A stretch of DNA of 64,000 nucleotides from Lichtheimia corymbifera B2541 (GCA_000697475.1 JNEU01000725.1:1-64000), one strand, 5' to 3'. Shown: positions 10,510-24,623, counted from the stretch's first letter. The notes: generated by a model from the letters alone, not told the origin. Numbers and translations are program-made.

Positions 10510-11378
10510 TCAAGCAACTATCTCAACATTCACTTTGACCCTTTTATTTGCTTTTGGTAGAGCTTGGGAAGCAAAATCAACATTTGATTAGTCGAAGAGT
10601 GCAACAAAGAGACACGTGACTATAATGTATACCTTGGATTTGGATATCGCTTGGATTGAAAAATGCGACATTGTCGCAAATGAATGTGTTGCGGATGGAT
10701 TGTGGCGCTTGTGCCACAATTGCTGCAACATCTTGAGCTGCCTGCGCAGCAGACAAGTCCCCATCCGTCTTGCAAACAGAAAAGTGGAGTTCCGCCTCCG
10801 CTACCACTCTTCCGTTTGGGGCCCCCCCGTTTGCTTCAATGCAGCGAGGTGGTTTGACACCTGAGTGCCACCAACTGTGATAGTGGTGTAGTTTTGGTTG
10901 ATGGCCCAAAAACCACAAGCTACCAAAAAGAAAGAATGTGTTTAGAAGCTGATGATTAATGCATGACCACTTTTTGCTTGTGACATATTTACCAAACGTT
11001 GCAAATTGGAAGCAAAAGTGAGCCGGCTTCTAATGGCCTAATGGGACCCCATGGCCGTATTATCCTTGGTTTCCTGGCAGATCGGTTATGGTGAACACAG
11101 TGGCTGGTTGCATAGATAGCTGTCGAAGCCGAGTAGCGGCGATCGCCAACGAACAAATGTGCTTACTTTGTCAAACCACGATAATGGGCTAATGTCGCCA
11201 ACAGCCAGGAATATTTTTGGTCGTCGTCAGAAAAAAAATTCAAGGAGGTCACCATGTCAATTTCAGCACCCAACGTAGACCATGGTAGCAACACCAGCTT
11301 TTGCAATGCTTCACGGAGAGATAGCTCTATAGCAAGTAGCAAGGTAGCGTGTTTGAGTAGTGACTCGTCAAGCAGCAT
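10510..11378 (-). CDS. Unknown 200-aa protein
   Basis: Five exons: 11378-11167, 11103-10993, 10919-10861, 10800-10633, 10562-10510; 200 aa, every phase closes and every intron is GT-AG, 59-73 nt. Reading the genome straight through would need a frameshift at the G run near 10821-10827, but that run lies inside the third intron. The protein starts with a Leu-rich helical region, has a His/Trp-rich middle (YHSWWHS) and a C-terminal part with AAQAAQDVAAIVAQAPQS and a basic beta-like end. I know no family for it. It lies between the two duplication copies. The model is supported only by splice logic. Confidence 0.45.
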
Positions 11379-11688
11379 GATCAGGCTTTACCTCATCGCA
11401 ATACAACGACCATGAGAGTAGGATATAGAGAGGCACTATGAAAGATCGCAGAGATCAGGGCTTATTCACAAAGGCTGCAAGAAAGGGGATACGTACAAAA
11501 TCTGGGAAAATTGTAGGCACTCAAAGAATGACAGAGGAAAGAGACGTGTGGGGAGTATGATGAACGGCGACAACATCTTTTATTGTGGATTGTGGGCGTG
11601 GGTATTTCTATCTGTTGGGGATGATGCGTTGATAAATTGATGCATGAGCTGGTAAAGCCGCAATGTTGTCTATGCATACACCAGCCAA

Positions 11689-11880
11689 ACTAGGGCACTT
11701 TTTCCAAACTCGAATGCAATCCTTTTGGGAGGTAGATGGATACCATACATCCAATATGGCGAAGTAAACGATACTTACTATGATCACTCCCAGAGAAGCA
11801 AAGTTTCGTTTTTGACGTCGACTATGTAAACAAGCAATTCCAAATAGAAGCAATGTTTCAAAAGCTTTGGGCTTAATAAC
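11689..11880 (+). pseudogene. Remnant of a second Tcd-family gene
   Basis: 11699-11750 resembles the end of exon 1 and first intron of the intact Tcd gene (around 8040-8125), with an internal deletion of about 37 bases. It then jumps to a few bases of exon 2 start (CAAAGTTTCGTTxTTGAC) and straight to the last exon (11817-11877 against 9125-9184). Everything between is missing. With the intact SNX41 gene that follows, this is the mirror image of the first copy. Confidence 0.8.
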
Positions 11881-11937
11881 TCTCTCCCCCTCATCTCATT
11901 TCTCGTCGAAATAAAAAAGCCAACATGTAGAATGTAT

Positions 11938-13805
11938 TTATGCCATAGGAATCTTATCAATCTCTGCTCTAACTTCTTGCCATGATTCAAGGTTCTAAAG
12001 GAGAAAAAGGCGATTATTAGCATCCTATTCTATGCAAGGACCTTCCTTCCATCATACCTTTTGACAATAACGTGCATGAATCTTTGCATACGCAATCAAC
12101 ATATCACGGAGATCTTTGACCTTTTCACGCTGAAACCGATCCAATTCTGCTTTCAATTCACTTGATATCTCGGTCAAATCTTTGCGAGTAACATCCAAAG
12201 CACCTTGCAACTAAAGGTTCCCAATTAGTATACGTAGCTTTTGAATCCCATGTTTGTGATACTACTACTTACCATCTCCATGGCATCCTTTGTCTTTCCG
12301 ATTTGGTTACGACGTGTTGCTTCAGGATCAACATCAATCATGCCTTGTAATTGGTGGCCCACTGCGTTCATCATCCGTACAGGGCTAGACCATGGTCTCG
12401 TAGTAGATCGTCGAGCGAGCACTTGGGTATTCGAGGTGATAGGACTATTGTTGATTTGCTCAGCAGCAGTGCCATCAGCGTCATTGGATATCTCTGGACT
12501 GCTGATAGCATGTTCCAATCGCTGTGCTTCACTTTCCATTTGTTGCAGCATCTCCAACGTTTCCTTTTTGCTCCCCAGAGAATCTTCGATCATCTCCACT
12601 TGGGCGTGCTTCATATGGCGGAATCGTAGCACTTGCTTCACGATCTGTGCAAACTGCGAATGTTCCTGGATAGGCTCCGAAAAATCACCTTCTAATGAAG
12701 CAACCTACATCCTACATACGTCAACCATTTCCCCTCCTTTGATAATCATCCCATCCTTTCCAATATAACATTACCATTTGAGCTGTTTCAGTGTAAGAAG
12801 TATCGACAGCCTGACCAATCTTTTCTATAGCGTTGGCTAATGCACCTGACTCGTTCAAACTGAATCCATTGTATACAGCACCCAACTCGGCATAATCATT
12901 TGCAAGCTCTATTCTCCCGCATTAATGATGATGGTCTATAATCCTCATCAAGAACAGCATACCTCCTAATCGACGAATGACTTTACGTTGGCTCTTGTCG
13001 AGATTGTTGCCCATATAATTTGCAATGCGGAAGGTAAACTTTTCTGATTCTTCAAACTGAGGATTGGGTGTCTTTAGGATATATGTTGGTGATGGTATTG
13101 GGATCAAGTTGCTGGCAAGTAAGATATTGCGATGCTGTAAATCGGAATCTTTGCTAAGGACCATGTGTAGTGGGTTCCTTGGCAATGTCGATAACGGAGG
13201 GGAATGAAGCACATCGGACTATGCACAACAATCAATGATGAGCTGTTTGTATATGCTTTTTCATTGTTGATCCGCCTTACCCAAATGACACCATTCTCCA
13301 GAAAACGGTGAAATACGTGATCTCGTCCTAACTGTGGATGCCTTGCTACCCGGTTTAAAAATGTCTGCAGCATGCGTTTGCGTTTCTTGACCATGGCTAG
13401 ATCATCCTTGACACGTGTTTGAAGTGCCGCATAATCCACTATGTTATGTTATTAGCCGCTTTGTAGTACATGCATGTGGTCCATGCTTACCCAGCGAGTG
13501 CTTTTCTGGAATAGGCGGCACAATAAGATACGGATGCAAATGACACAATGCCTTGCGTAGAGATTCGAATTCGCTGTAGCGTCGTCTAGTTTCAATATCC
13601 TAAGAGGTTGTTAATGGGATTGGCAAGTGACATGGGCTACTACTGCTGTTCTCCCACATACCGACAAACGAATGCTGTAAGCGACATAAGATTTCCCGGC
13701 TGGAGTATCCGACTGCTTTTGTGCATCAGTAATGAAGATGTACTGCTCGTCTTGGAACAAGATGCGATCAATGCTGCAGCCACAGGCCTTGGCGGTGTTG
13801 TTCAT
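11938..13805 (-). CDS. Sorting nexin, SNX41/ATG20 family (PX-BAR)
   Basis: Eight exons: 13805-13662, 13599-13491, 13438-13281, 13218-12963, 12908-12775, 12704-12273, 12210-12058, 11994-11938; 480 aa. The PX domain shows RRRYSEFESLRKAL, IVPPIPEKHSL and RKRMLQTFLNR; then HxVFHRFLENGVIW and the SDVLHSPPLSTLP linker typical of SNX41/ATG20. The BAR region includes DYAELGAVYNGFSLNESGAL, IGQAVDTSY, EHSQFAQIVKQVLRFRHMKH and MIDVDPEATRRNQIGKT. These proteins bind PI3P on endosomes and the pre-autophagosomal structure, and act with SNX4 in retrograde sorting and selective autophagy. The PX domain begins almost at the N-terminus; the long disordered N-terminal extension of yeast homologues is missing or lies in an upstream exon I cannot see. 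An upstream in-frame stop supports ATG 13805. Confidence 0.9.
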
Positions 13806-14702
13806 GGTAGCAGTAGAAAAAGGAAACAATGTGCTTTCATCCAACCATCAATCGGCCATAAATTTAATTACTGTGGTGCGTGTCTCTCTCTCTCTCTCTC
13901 CCACTCTCCCCATAGACCATAATCATTTGACAGCATAATCTATCAATAAAAAGGAGTTTATTCACCCATGCATAGCGATGATGATTGCTGTAAACGGCAT
14001 ATTAAGTGTCCAAACTTAATGCATGTATGTTTATAACAGCGGAACAAGCGAGGAATGTGCATGAATCATGACATATTGCATATACCATATTACCTATCTC
14101 TTTTGCTGTCAAGCAAGCGATAATAGAGTATTCAGTTTTTGTGAGAGAGAGTCCAAGTAACGCATGCACATGTGTATGTGTGTATGTGTGTGTGCACATG
14201 ACATTGCAGAGTGGTGATAAAGCTTTCGTCTGGACTGGAGAAGAACTTGTCTTTGTTAGGAAATTGCAGGTGACCATGTCCACTGCATCAATGCTTTTTT
14301 CCTTTGTTGTGGCAAATGCGATCGTTGGCTGGGTTCCCGAGTAATCCGAAGGGGGGTTTCTTGCGAACGGACCACTCTACATGCTCATCCACCCCTACTA
14401 CAATGACATCGATAAAGACACCACCACTCTATATATCATTAATATCATGTTTTCTTTTCATCATGGTAATCTATATATATTATTGGTCTGATAGATAACG
14501 ACAATGACAGTCAAGGGAAAAAGAGAGAGCCAAGGTGGTCTCGATAGCAAAAAGTAGACCGACAGGTCCGAGGACGATGATGTGTGACAAATACAACCTT
14601 GTTCTTGCTGAAAACAGCCAAAAGGCTTTTGAATGAAACTTCTCTTTCTTGTACCTCCTTTTTCTTTTTCCTTTCACTTTTTCACGCCTCTCACTTGTAT
14701 TG
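13806..14702. other. Intergenic, divergent promoter region
   Basis: About 900 bases between divergent genes (SNX41 minus, F-box plus). It holds a (CT)n run at 13883-13901 and a (TG)n run at 14171-14193. Open frames here overlap in both directions and show no domain. A pyrimidine-rich tract at 14640-14700 precedes the F-box start. Confidence 0.5.
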
Positions 14703-15527
14703 ATGCTCTGCAGACTACCAGAAAATGTCTTGAACCAGATCACTACGTATCTCGGTCTGAGAGAGCTGGTGGCACTAGGCGGCGTCAATATGCGATTGAA
14801 GCAGCTTATTTACTCGGACGAGGGAAAAGTGTGGCAACGGAATGATCTTTTGTTTCCGGCCGAAGATAACTCGATAACAGATACGTTTATCCAAAACTTG
14901 GTTGGTGATATTCCACGTAGTTACGCAGTGCACGAGATACGTCTTGTTGGATTACCCCTAAGTTGGGCTGGTTGTTTCCGTGTTTTTGATCATTTTGCAC
15001 ACTCAGTCGACCATATTCATGTCTCGGCCACAAATGCAACATTGGCGGATCTCGTGTACCATCTTTCTGTGTTTGCTGGTAACCTGGCTATGCTGCAATA
15101 TGAAAACAAGATTCCCATCACGTTCCGTGAATACACTGTATGCCATGAAGAGCACAAGCTCGCTTTATCCGAGAGCAATTATTTGGGCACACACTCGCTT
15201 GCTGGTCTCAATCGATTGTTGGAACGCATCACTCTAGATGATCCACCCTTTGAACGTCTTTCAAAAATCGATGTCTCAAGCACGGACGCATCCTTTGATC
15301 ATGAGAATATTCGCCAGATCTACCTTCTGACTGGTTTTCTTGCAGGCCGTCGTCCTCAGAATGGTAAACGTGCACATCAGCCTGATAGCGAAGATGAATC
15401 TCCATATAGCAGTAAACATCGCAGGACAACCGAGCCCTTATCGCATGCAGCACCTGTGATCACTGCAGCTCATACTTCATCTTTTCAACAACAACAGCAG
15501 CAACACGCTTCACCTGGTTGCACCTAA
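14703..15527 (+). CDS. F-box protein
   Basis: Single open frame, 274 aa from ATG 14703; the frame is open further upstream but without an ATG. Residues 1-50 (LPENVLNQITTYLGLRELVA, then RLKQLIYSDEGKVWQRND) form an F-box, the Skp1-binding module of SCF ubiquitin ligases. The rest (residues 60-210) has no repeat I can name. The C-terminal 65 residues are low-complexity: a basic/Ser stretch with SKHRRTTE, then poly-Gln and His. By family the protein would bring substrates to an SCF ligase; the substrate is unknown. The F-box at the very N-terminus supports the chosen start. Confidence 0.75.
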   Translation: MLCRLPENVLNQITTYLGLRELVALGGVNMRLKQLIYSDEGKVWQRNDLLFPAEDNSITDTFIQNLVGDIPRSYAVHEIRLVGLPLSWAGCFRVFDHFAHSVDHIHVSATNATLADLVYHLSVFAGNLAMLQYENKIPITFREYTVCHEEHKLALSESNYLGTHSLAGLNRLLERITLDDPPFERLSKIDVSSTDASFDHENIRQIYLLTGFLAGRRPQNGKRAHQPDSEDESPYSSKHRRTTEPLSHAAPVITAAHTSSFQQQQQQHASPGCT

Positions 15528-16590
15528 CGTTCCACACATACCCCTTTTAAAACAATGCTCATGCATGAAAAAAAGTAACCCACTCCTTGTTAAACACATA
15601 TCTACTTGCATACATCAACATATTGGCACGCATCGCATACAGTCAAAAAGCTTATAAACTATCTTGCATCAACCATAATTGATATATATGCTATCTCAAG
15701 CTGGCATCTGGGGATATGGGCTATCAATCAAATCTTTAAAAGATATAACGAGTGGAATGACGATGCGATGACTTTGATTGATGAGTGATTTGCATTAGCT
15801 GCATTCATCATCGACCATGCTCGAAGACTTGATGGTGAGCGAGAGGTAGTAGGTGGATAATGACTTTGGACTTGGGTCAAGATCAAGAGGGACCTTCTGG
15901 TAATGCATAGCAGATTCCTTTACCTTTTCTTTTCACCTTGGCCATCATCCTTTGTTACCACAATGACGCATGCAAGCTTAAAAGCATGTCACAGTATCAT
16001 AGTAACCATGATACCAGCATAACCAGCAACGGTTGATCAATATATGACTCCTCGGTTGTAATGCGAAGAACATGATGGAACTAAAACATCAAGTGATTTT
16101 GGCAGATAAAGCAGCTGCTTGCAGGTTTCAGCGGTAACGCGACAACAGGGGAGATCACGCCATTGATAACAAAATAAGCGTAGATTGCTATTTGATCTCA
16201 TATTTCACACGCATTCTATCGCTGAATGCATTCAACGTTTTGTTGATCGTATCTTTTCCCATCATCTTTCAGTCATCCATGGTTGGATATGAATGGATGG
16301 AGCTGTTTAAATAGCAGGGCCCGTGATTTGGATTGCTCCGATGGCTCGTCATCAACACACGGTGCCAATAAATCCCGCAAACCAATTCTTATGGATGATG
16401 GTCTTGTGTCGCGTGAACAAACACTTGTCAACAAAACCGCATGTGTAATGATTCCCATGCTGTCAGGTCCCCTGTCATCGAAACCATGACAAAGAAGTGA
16501 TCATTGCCATGAAAGGGGCAAGACAATGAAAGAAAGAAAAGCACTCCAACAAGATATCACGCTAACAACGCAGGATATGGCTGAGTCTCG
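15528..16590. other. Intergenic upstream of Hsp70
   Basis: About 1.06 kb without convincing coding signal. Short open frames on both strands at 16273-16489 overlap each other and match nothing known. The Hsp70 promoter elements follow directly. Confidence 0.5.
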
Positions 16591-16596
16591 AATCAA

Positions 16597-16622
16597 CTTT
16601 CCAGCGATTTCTTCATGGTTCC
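16597..16622 (+). promoter_or_regulatory. Step-type heat-shock element
   Basis: TTC occurs at 16599, 16609 and 16619, exactly ten bases apart. That is the step-type arrangement nTTCn(5)nTTCn(5)nTTCn bound by fungal Hsf1. It lies about 90-110 bases upstream of the Hsp70 start codon and 25 bases before a TATA-like box, the expected place. Confidence 0.65.
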
Positions 16623-16646
16623 AAACGCGTGCTATTTTGAAAACCT

Positions 16647-16653
16647 TATTTAA
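16647..16653 (+). promoter_or_regulatory. TATA-like box of Hsp70
   Basis: TATTTAA, 54 bases upstream of the ATG at 16707 and downstream of the heat-shock element. Position and context suggest the core promoter of the Hsp70 gene. Confidence 0.45.
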
Positions 16654-16706
16654 GCAACGTTCTGTACCTTTTCGTTCTCTTTCTCCTTTCCAAACAAAAA
16701 GTAAAT

Positions 16707-19107
<2,401 letters not shown>

Positions 19108-20043
19108 ATGTCATATTCACCATTCGCATCTCGCAAGATTTATTTGCATCAAAACCCCTTGAAATTGTAATGATTTGTAAAAAGTGAAGGATATAGACCT
19201 TAACATATAAAATGTACAGGCAGCTCTTTTGTACATAAAACGAGAGCTTGCCCATTGATAAGCAAACATATCATTTGTATCTTTGGCTCATTATTGGAAA
19301 GTGAAATGGGGTTGTCACTTGTATGTATTCATGCTCGAAAAAGCATGTATGTGTTACGTGATTAGCTCACATCATCAACCCAGCTTGCTGTTGATTCCAT
19401 GCAAAGATGAGGTGCATACACTAAAATCCTCTCACCCATTTCCCTTTGATATGCCAATATCACATTTTCTTGAGGTATTACTCATGTTGTAACAACACAC
19501 CTTGTGCAGCGTGAACGATCACGTGAGTCTATTTTCCAAACAAGAAAAGGTCATCATTGAGTTTGCCACATGGCCATGCACGATGATAACATGACGATAT
19601 GACACTAAGCCTATCTTTTGAAAAGGATAGTTATCAAGAAGCGCTACAATGGGTATTTCCATGACGAAGGATGGCAGGCGAGAGTACAAATTAAATAGGC
19701 TGGGGCTGACCGTGCGCAGTTAAGGTTGTAATTAGCAACAGCGTAGTACAAGGTGCTGCAGAGTATTGAACCCAGAAACGACATAAAGTATGACCCACAC
19801 GATGAAATAGACATGCGTATTATCCAACGTAATGCAAGTAAGCCATAGCTTATAGCATCAACATGTATCCATGGTAGCATCAAATTGACCAGGGTTACTC
19901 TTCTCTCACTGGGATACGAGCGGATGAAGCAACTTGTCACGAGCTAGTCTCGACATTTCAACTAAATATGGCAGCAGCAGCAGCAACTCATTCTTTTTTC
20001 ACTCCTTTTCATTCTACCACCTTTTTCTTTATTTCTTCCAAAT
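19108..20043. other. Intergenic
   Basis: About 940 bases between two plus-strand genes. The start holds the Hsp70 3' region (AT-rich, poly-A-signal-like AATTGTAATG and ATAAAATG motifs). A (CAG)n run lies at 19970-19985 just before the next gene. No coding signal. Confidence 0.5.
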
Positions 20044-22266
20044 ATGCAGTGTCAAAAGAGTATTCTCAAGGCACCACCTTCTACAGCTTCTAATGGCACA
20101 ACAGCATCCTGGTTTGCTCGCATTCACTCCAAGTTGTACACTCCAGACGATGTCCCCATGCTACCGAGACGAGATCTTAAACGAGTGACCTTTTCAGTCA
20201 GCAAACTCACTACTGAACATGTCTTTGGTGGTGATAACAAAGACAATGACAACAACGACAACGAAGACGAAGACGATTCGAATGACCTAGACGACCACGT
20301 GGAGGAGGAGCCTGAACAGCATGTCGATTCAGCATTGACCTTGAAAGAGAATCACTGTCGAGAGCTTCCAAAATATTACGAGTGGGCTTGTCGGCTACGT
20401 GAGGAACAACCTTTGGACCGGTTTATGGATGTATTGAGATCTTGCTGGTGGGTATAATACACTGCGTTTACGGGTTGTATACTCACATGGGATGCATCAA
20501 GAAGCTTTTCACAGTTGACGACCGTAGATCTTTCCAATCAAACAATCGATACTCGTCAAATGGGCCCTATTGCTGATATCTTGATGATGGAGTGTGGATC
20601 ATTGGAACTATTGGATCTCTCTAATTGCGGATTGGAAGATATGGTAAGAGATACTCCTTTTTTTCGTATATGGGTGCGTGTGAAGATGTACCATTATCTC
20701 ATCATGTTTTTGGTCTTTTGATAGTCTCTACGTGTGCTATTGCATAGCCTTTTGATCAACGATAGATTGCCAGAGTTAAGACTTTGTCACAACAACTTTG
20801 AGTCGGACGGCTTCAAATACATTGCCATTTTCATCAGCCAGGTACACACATTCAAGCATCCTTTTGTTTCATTTTTCCATGCCTTCCATCTAACCCGAGT
20901 CTCGTCTCCACCTCCTCTCCACACCCCCAAAAACTCCCTCTTTACATAGTCAAAGGCGATCACTACTTTGGATCTTTCTTGGTGTCCAGTGGATAGAAGA
21001 GCTGTGCGATATCTTTCACGTGGTATTGAATTGACGCAATCACTCCAAAACGTGTACATGGATCATTGTTCTCTGAAGCCCAATGTCGTCGAGATACTCG
21101 CTGCTGGCGTTCGTCAATCCAAATCACTACGACACCTTTCTCTTCGCCACAATCGTCTCTCTTCACAAAAAGCAACGGATGCATGGATCGCTACAATGTT
21201 GGATCGACCTGTGTTTAATGATGATGAGATCCGAGATATGGAACAACGCAGGATATGGCCATCCCGATGTGGATTACAACGATTGGATTTGACAGGCAAT
21301 TGCTTGCAAGCAGGATTGATGAGCATTCTTGGTGAAGCACTCTCAATGAATCACACATTGACCCATTTGGTGCTGAATGATTGTCAGATCTTTGCCAACG
21401 AATGTGCTATCTTGGCGGACGCTTTGGTAATGTCATGTAACAGTGGAAGCGAAGTGGGATCCTAATCTCAAGTTATTGTAGTTACACAATCACAATTTGC
21501 GAATCTTGGATTTGGCGGACAACCCAATCACTATGCGCTCTGACCAAGGGGTAAATTGGAGGGGAGAGAGGAATGTGTATAGCTCCTGAAAACGAGACTT
21601 ATACTCAAATTACATGCATTAGATTTTGAGCATGAAAACCGCCCTGGCAAAGAACCATTTTCTCCAAGAATTGAATCTTGCTGGAACAGGCCTCGACTCC
21701 AGTGCAGCAATCACGTTGGCCGAATGTCTTCCAGAGAATTCAACATTATCACGACTCGATCTCACTCGCAATCCTCATATCGACATGGCAGGCATATTAG
21801 CATTGTCAATATCTATCAAGATGAATCACACATTGACGTTTTTGGATATCAATATTCCGGTAAGTATCATGGTTCAATGATCGGTAAAGGCATCGTGGGA
21901 TTAAATGCTTTGTTATAGGCTGGTGATTCTGAATTGGCACAGCTTCAACATGACATCGTATCAGCGTGCACCGAGAATATGCAACGCGCTTTTGAAATGG
22001 GACCCGAGAGAAGAAATGCGGATCATTTTGAAGACGAAGGACCAGGCTCGTCTAGCTCATCTTACACATCTTCTCCAAGATCCCAGCAGGTGGATGTGAA
22101 CCACGGATACACCACAAAGAGCAGTATTTACCAAGGGCAACATCAACAAGAACCTGCGCCTTCCAACTTGTCTATAGTAAGTAAATGACCTGGGTCAATG
22201 AAAATATGAAGATACTGATGGTTGCCCTGATAGTCCTCTTATATGCTGGATGAGATCCCCGTATAA
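20044..22266 (+). CDS. LRR protein with PP1-docking motif (PPP1R37-like)
   Basis: Eight exons: 20044-20451, 20515-20643, 20725-20841, 20950-21426, 21482-21550, 21623-21859, 21919-22176, 22234-22266; about 575 aa. The end of exon 1 could also be at 20447 with a shifted acceptor. Residues 46-50 read KRVTF, a strong RVxF docking site for protein phosphatase 1, followed by an acidic Asp/Asn-rich stretch. From about residue 135 on there are repeated leucine-rich units of the ribonuclease-inhibitor type (VDLSNQTID, LDLSNCGLED, LELRLCHNNF-like, LDLTGNCLQAG, LNDCQIFANE, LDLADNPIT, LNLAGTGLDSSAA). An N-terminal RVTF followed by LRRs is the layout of PPP1R37, a PP1 regulator. The C-terminal tail is Ser/Gln-rich. 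The role in fungi is not established from sequence. Confidence 0.78.
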
Positions 22267-22696
22267 TAGATACCAATTTTCCCTTATCTCAATATTCTCC
22301 TTGATGATATCCTATTCCCTTATCCATTTCGCACACGCACATACACGTGACATGACCCATCATGTAGTCCTTTTGTTTGTGATTTTCCAACACTTGTTTT
22401 ATTCAGTGATGAAACTTTTCGCGCTGGGCGCATTATTGTATTTGTTTTTTTACTTGTTACGACTGACCTACCTTTTTGTTGTGTGAGATAATCAAACATT
22501 TAGGAAGCTTACCTTTTATGTTGTTGTTGTTGTTGTGACCCTGCTACTACTACTACATGCATGAATGTGATGATGATGACACGTTGATGAAAGCAACAGC
22601 AAAACACAAGAGTCGACCCGATAGGGAAAAATTGATATTGGAGAGAGAAAACTACAAACAAAGGAAAAAGGGAGGGCTACGTATGTATAGTGTTGA
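22267..22696. other. Intergenic, convergent genes
   Basis: About 430 bases between the stop codons of two convergent genes. A (TTG)n/(TAC)n simple repeat lies at 22518-22556. Nothing else is supported. Confidence 0.55.
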
Positions 22697-24623
22697 TTAT
22701 TGGAAGCTGTCGATGTTGGCTTGCTGGATTTCACGCAAAAGGGCATCATCGGGATTTAGGCTTTGAAAGAGTTGATAATCAAATTGACCTGATGCCATTA
22801 AGCGATCCGCCATCTTGTCAATAGCAATGACCGCTAATACGGTTTGGATGTATGCATCAATGAGATCGTCAATACCAATACCAAGCTGGTTGAAATCGCG
22901 ACGATCCATAAGAATAAGCCTTGATGTATCCGTAGTCCAATCCCCATTTGGCAACTTGATGGATAAGTTGGTGCCGAGCATTTCCCACGTGTCATCTGAA
23001 AAATACATTGTTTGGTGCGCATGAACAAAACAATCGTGCCAATCAAACTTACCATGCGGTCCCAATTTAGCGGTTAGTGGCCGACGTGCTTTCCGTCCAT
23101 ATATACAAATAGGCCGGAATCCATTTTCATCGCCTAATTCATGGTGTATGAATATCACGGGTGCTTCGTTTTGAAACATGGGTTGAAGGGGGGGGGAATT
23201 TACCTGCTATCATCATGCGTAGATCGCTAACAAACGTGTTGGTCTTTTTGTTGGGTATGGTGCCAACGTGGTAAAATTTACCAGTCCGAGTGACACTAGA
23301 CCAAGATGCATTACCAACTAAGGATTGGACAATAAACTAACGAGCAACATGGTGAGTGGCTCTTCCCTTTCCTTGCAAAAAGAAAAAACTAACCTTGTCG
23401 TAATAATGCTTTTCATTCATGAAATTGGAGAGCTCGTCATGGTTGGTGATGGTATAAACGCCTTGGCCTGCATTGCTATAGGGCACCTTTAAGACTGCAT
23501 GACCACCCATAGAATGAATCCACAATGGTATTTCTCCCAAAGTAACGTTGTTGACGGTCTCAGGTGTGCGAATCGAGAGACCTGTATCCACCAGCTCTGA
23601 ATTGTAGAAATCGTATGCTCTTGCTGCCATCATTTTGTTTCGACCCCCTGCAAGACAAGAAATGATTTGATTCATGACAACAGTACGTGTCTTGAGTGGA
23701 AACCGATTCCAGGGTTTTTGTGTCAAATAGCGAAAGCATGCACGTATGGGGTGCCACACTGCAATGATAAATCAGTACACACACATGTGGATTGTTGCAC
23801 GAGGTGGGAAATTACCATGATGCTCGTCTCTCACGTGCAATATGCCATCCTGCCATTTGACATTGGGATCGGTATCCTTGTCGTACCATTCCACCAACCA
23901 CACGTCTTCTTTTGCTACATCCGCCAACACTGCAGCATAGCCACTGGATTCCATCAAATTCTTGTCGTAGATCACTGCCAGGCCTCCTAAACTGGGATCG
24001 GCTTTGGATAGTTGACTCTTGAAAGCACTTTGAATCACCACACGGTAGCCACCGTGTTCATTGTTTTCTTCCGTCTCTGATAAAATTGGCATTGATTTTT
24101 GACCACTGGGGCACGAATTGGTTTCAATGACAATCATTTGCCGTTGCCCTGTAGCCGTCGTGACATTAAACAAATCAGAGCCTATAGTAGCCAGAATGAT
24201 TGTTTAGAAATCTCAAAGTCTGCTTGTATATATACATGAAAACTTACCTGCCCATTGAAAATAGCGCGGGCTATAAGATAAAATATCGCGTAACGTTTCA
24301 GCCTTGATTGATGGATTCAAGTGGGTGTAGCGTGCAATAATACGCTCGTTGCCAAGGGTTAAAAAGGATTGAACGAGAGGATGGATTTGAGCATTCAGTA
24401 CTCGTGGATAAAAATGCTGTTCTGGCTCAAAGTCGCCTGTTGAGACGAGGCGAGCAGTAGTCTTGGGTTTCTTTTTGAGCTCTTCCTCGGTTGGAGGTGG
24501 AGTCTTTGGAGGAGAAAATTGAACAGGCGGTGTTCCGGTTTGAGTAGAGGCAGTTTTGTGTGCGAAAAAAGGCTCAGTATGTGGAGGAGAAGTGCCTGTA
24601 GCCGTGGTAAAGTGCAGGTCCAT
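22697..24623 (-). CDS. ATP-grasp-like protein of unknown function
   Basis: Six exons: 24623-24248, 24181-23816, 23758-23394, 23336-23204, 23133-23053, 22995-22697; 539 aa. I cannot place it in a named family. The central part has features of an ATP-grasp ligase: [13 protein letters not shown] (around residue 148), [18 protein letters not shown] (around 335), which resembles the ATP-clamping lysine strand and glycine loop, and [19 protein letters not shown] later. The N-terminal 70 residues are Pro/Thr-rich and probably disordered. The intact Gly-rich loop and conserved acidic/Asn pairs suggest an enzyme joining a carboxylate to an amine or thiol, but no substrate can be inferred. The start is the first ATG, and a TATATA stretch lies about 75 bases upstream. 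Confidence 0.7.

Noticed and set aside
10801..10840. Apparent poly-G frameshift breaking the 10.5-11.4 kb gene
   Set aside because: A 60-base GT-AG intron (10860-10801) removes the tract and closes the frame, so no frameshift is needed.
14002..14498. Opposed small frames between SNX41 and the F-box gene
   Set aside because: They consist largely of (TG)n/(CA)n translation (Thr-His, Cys-Val repeats) and have no domain.
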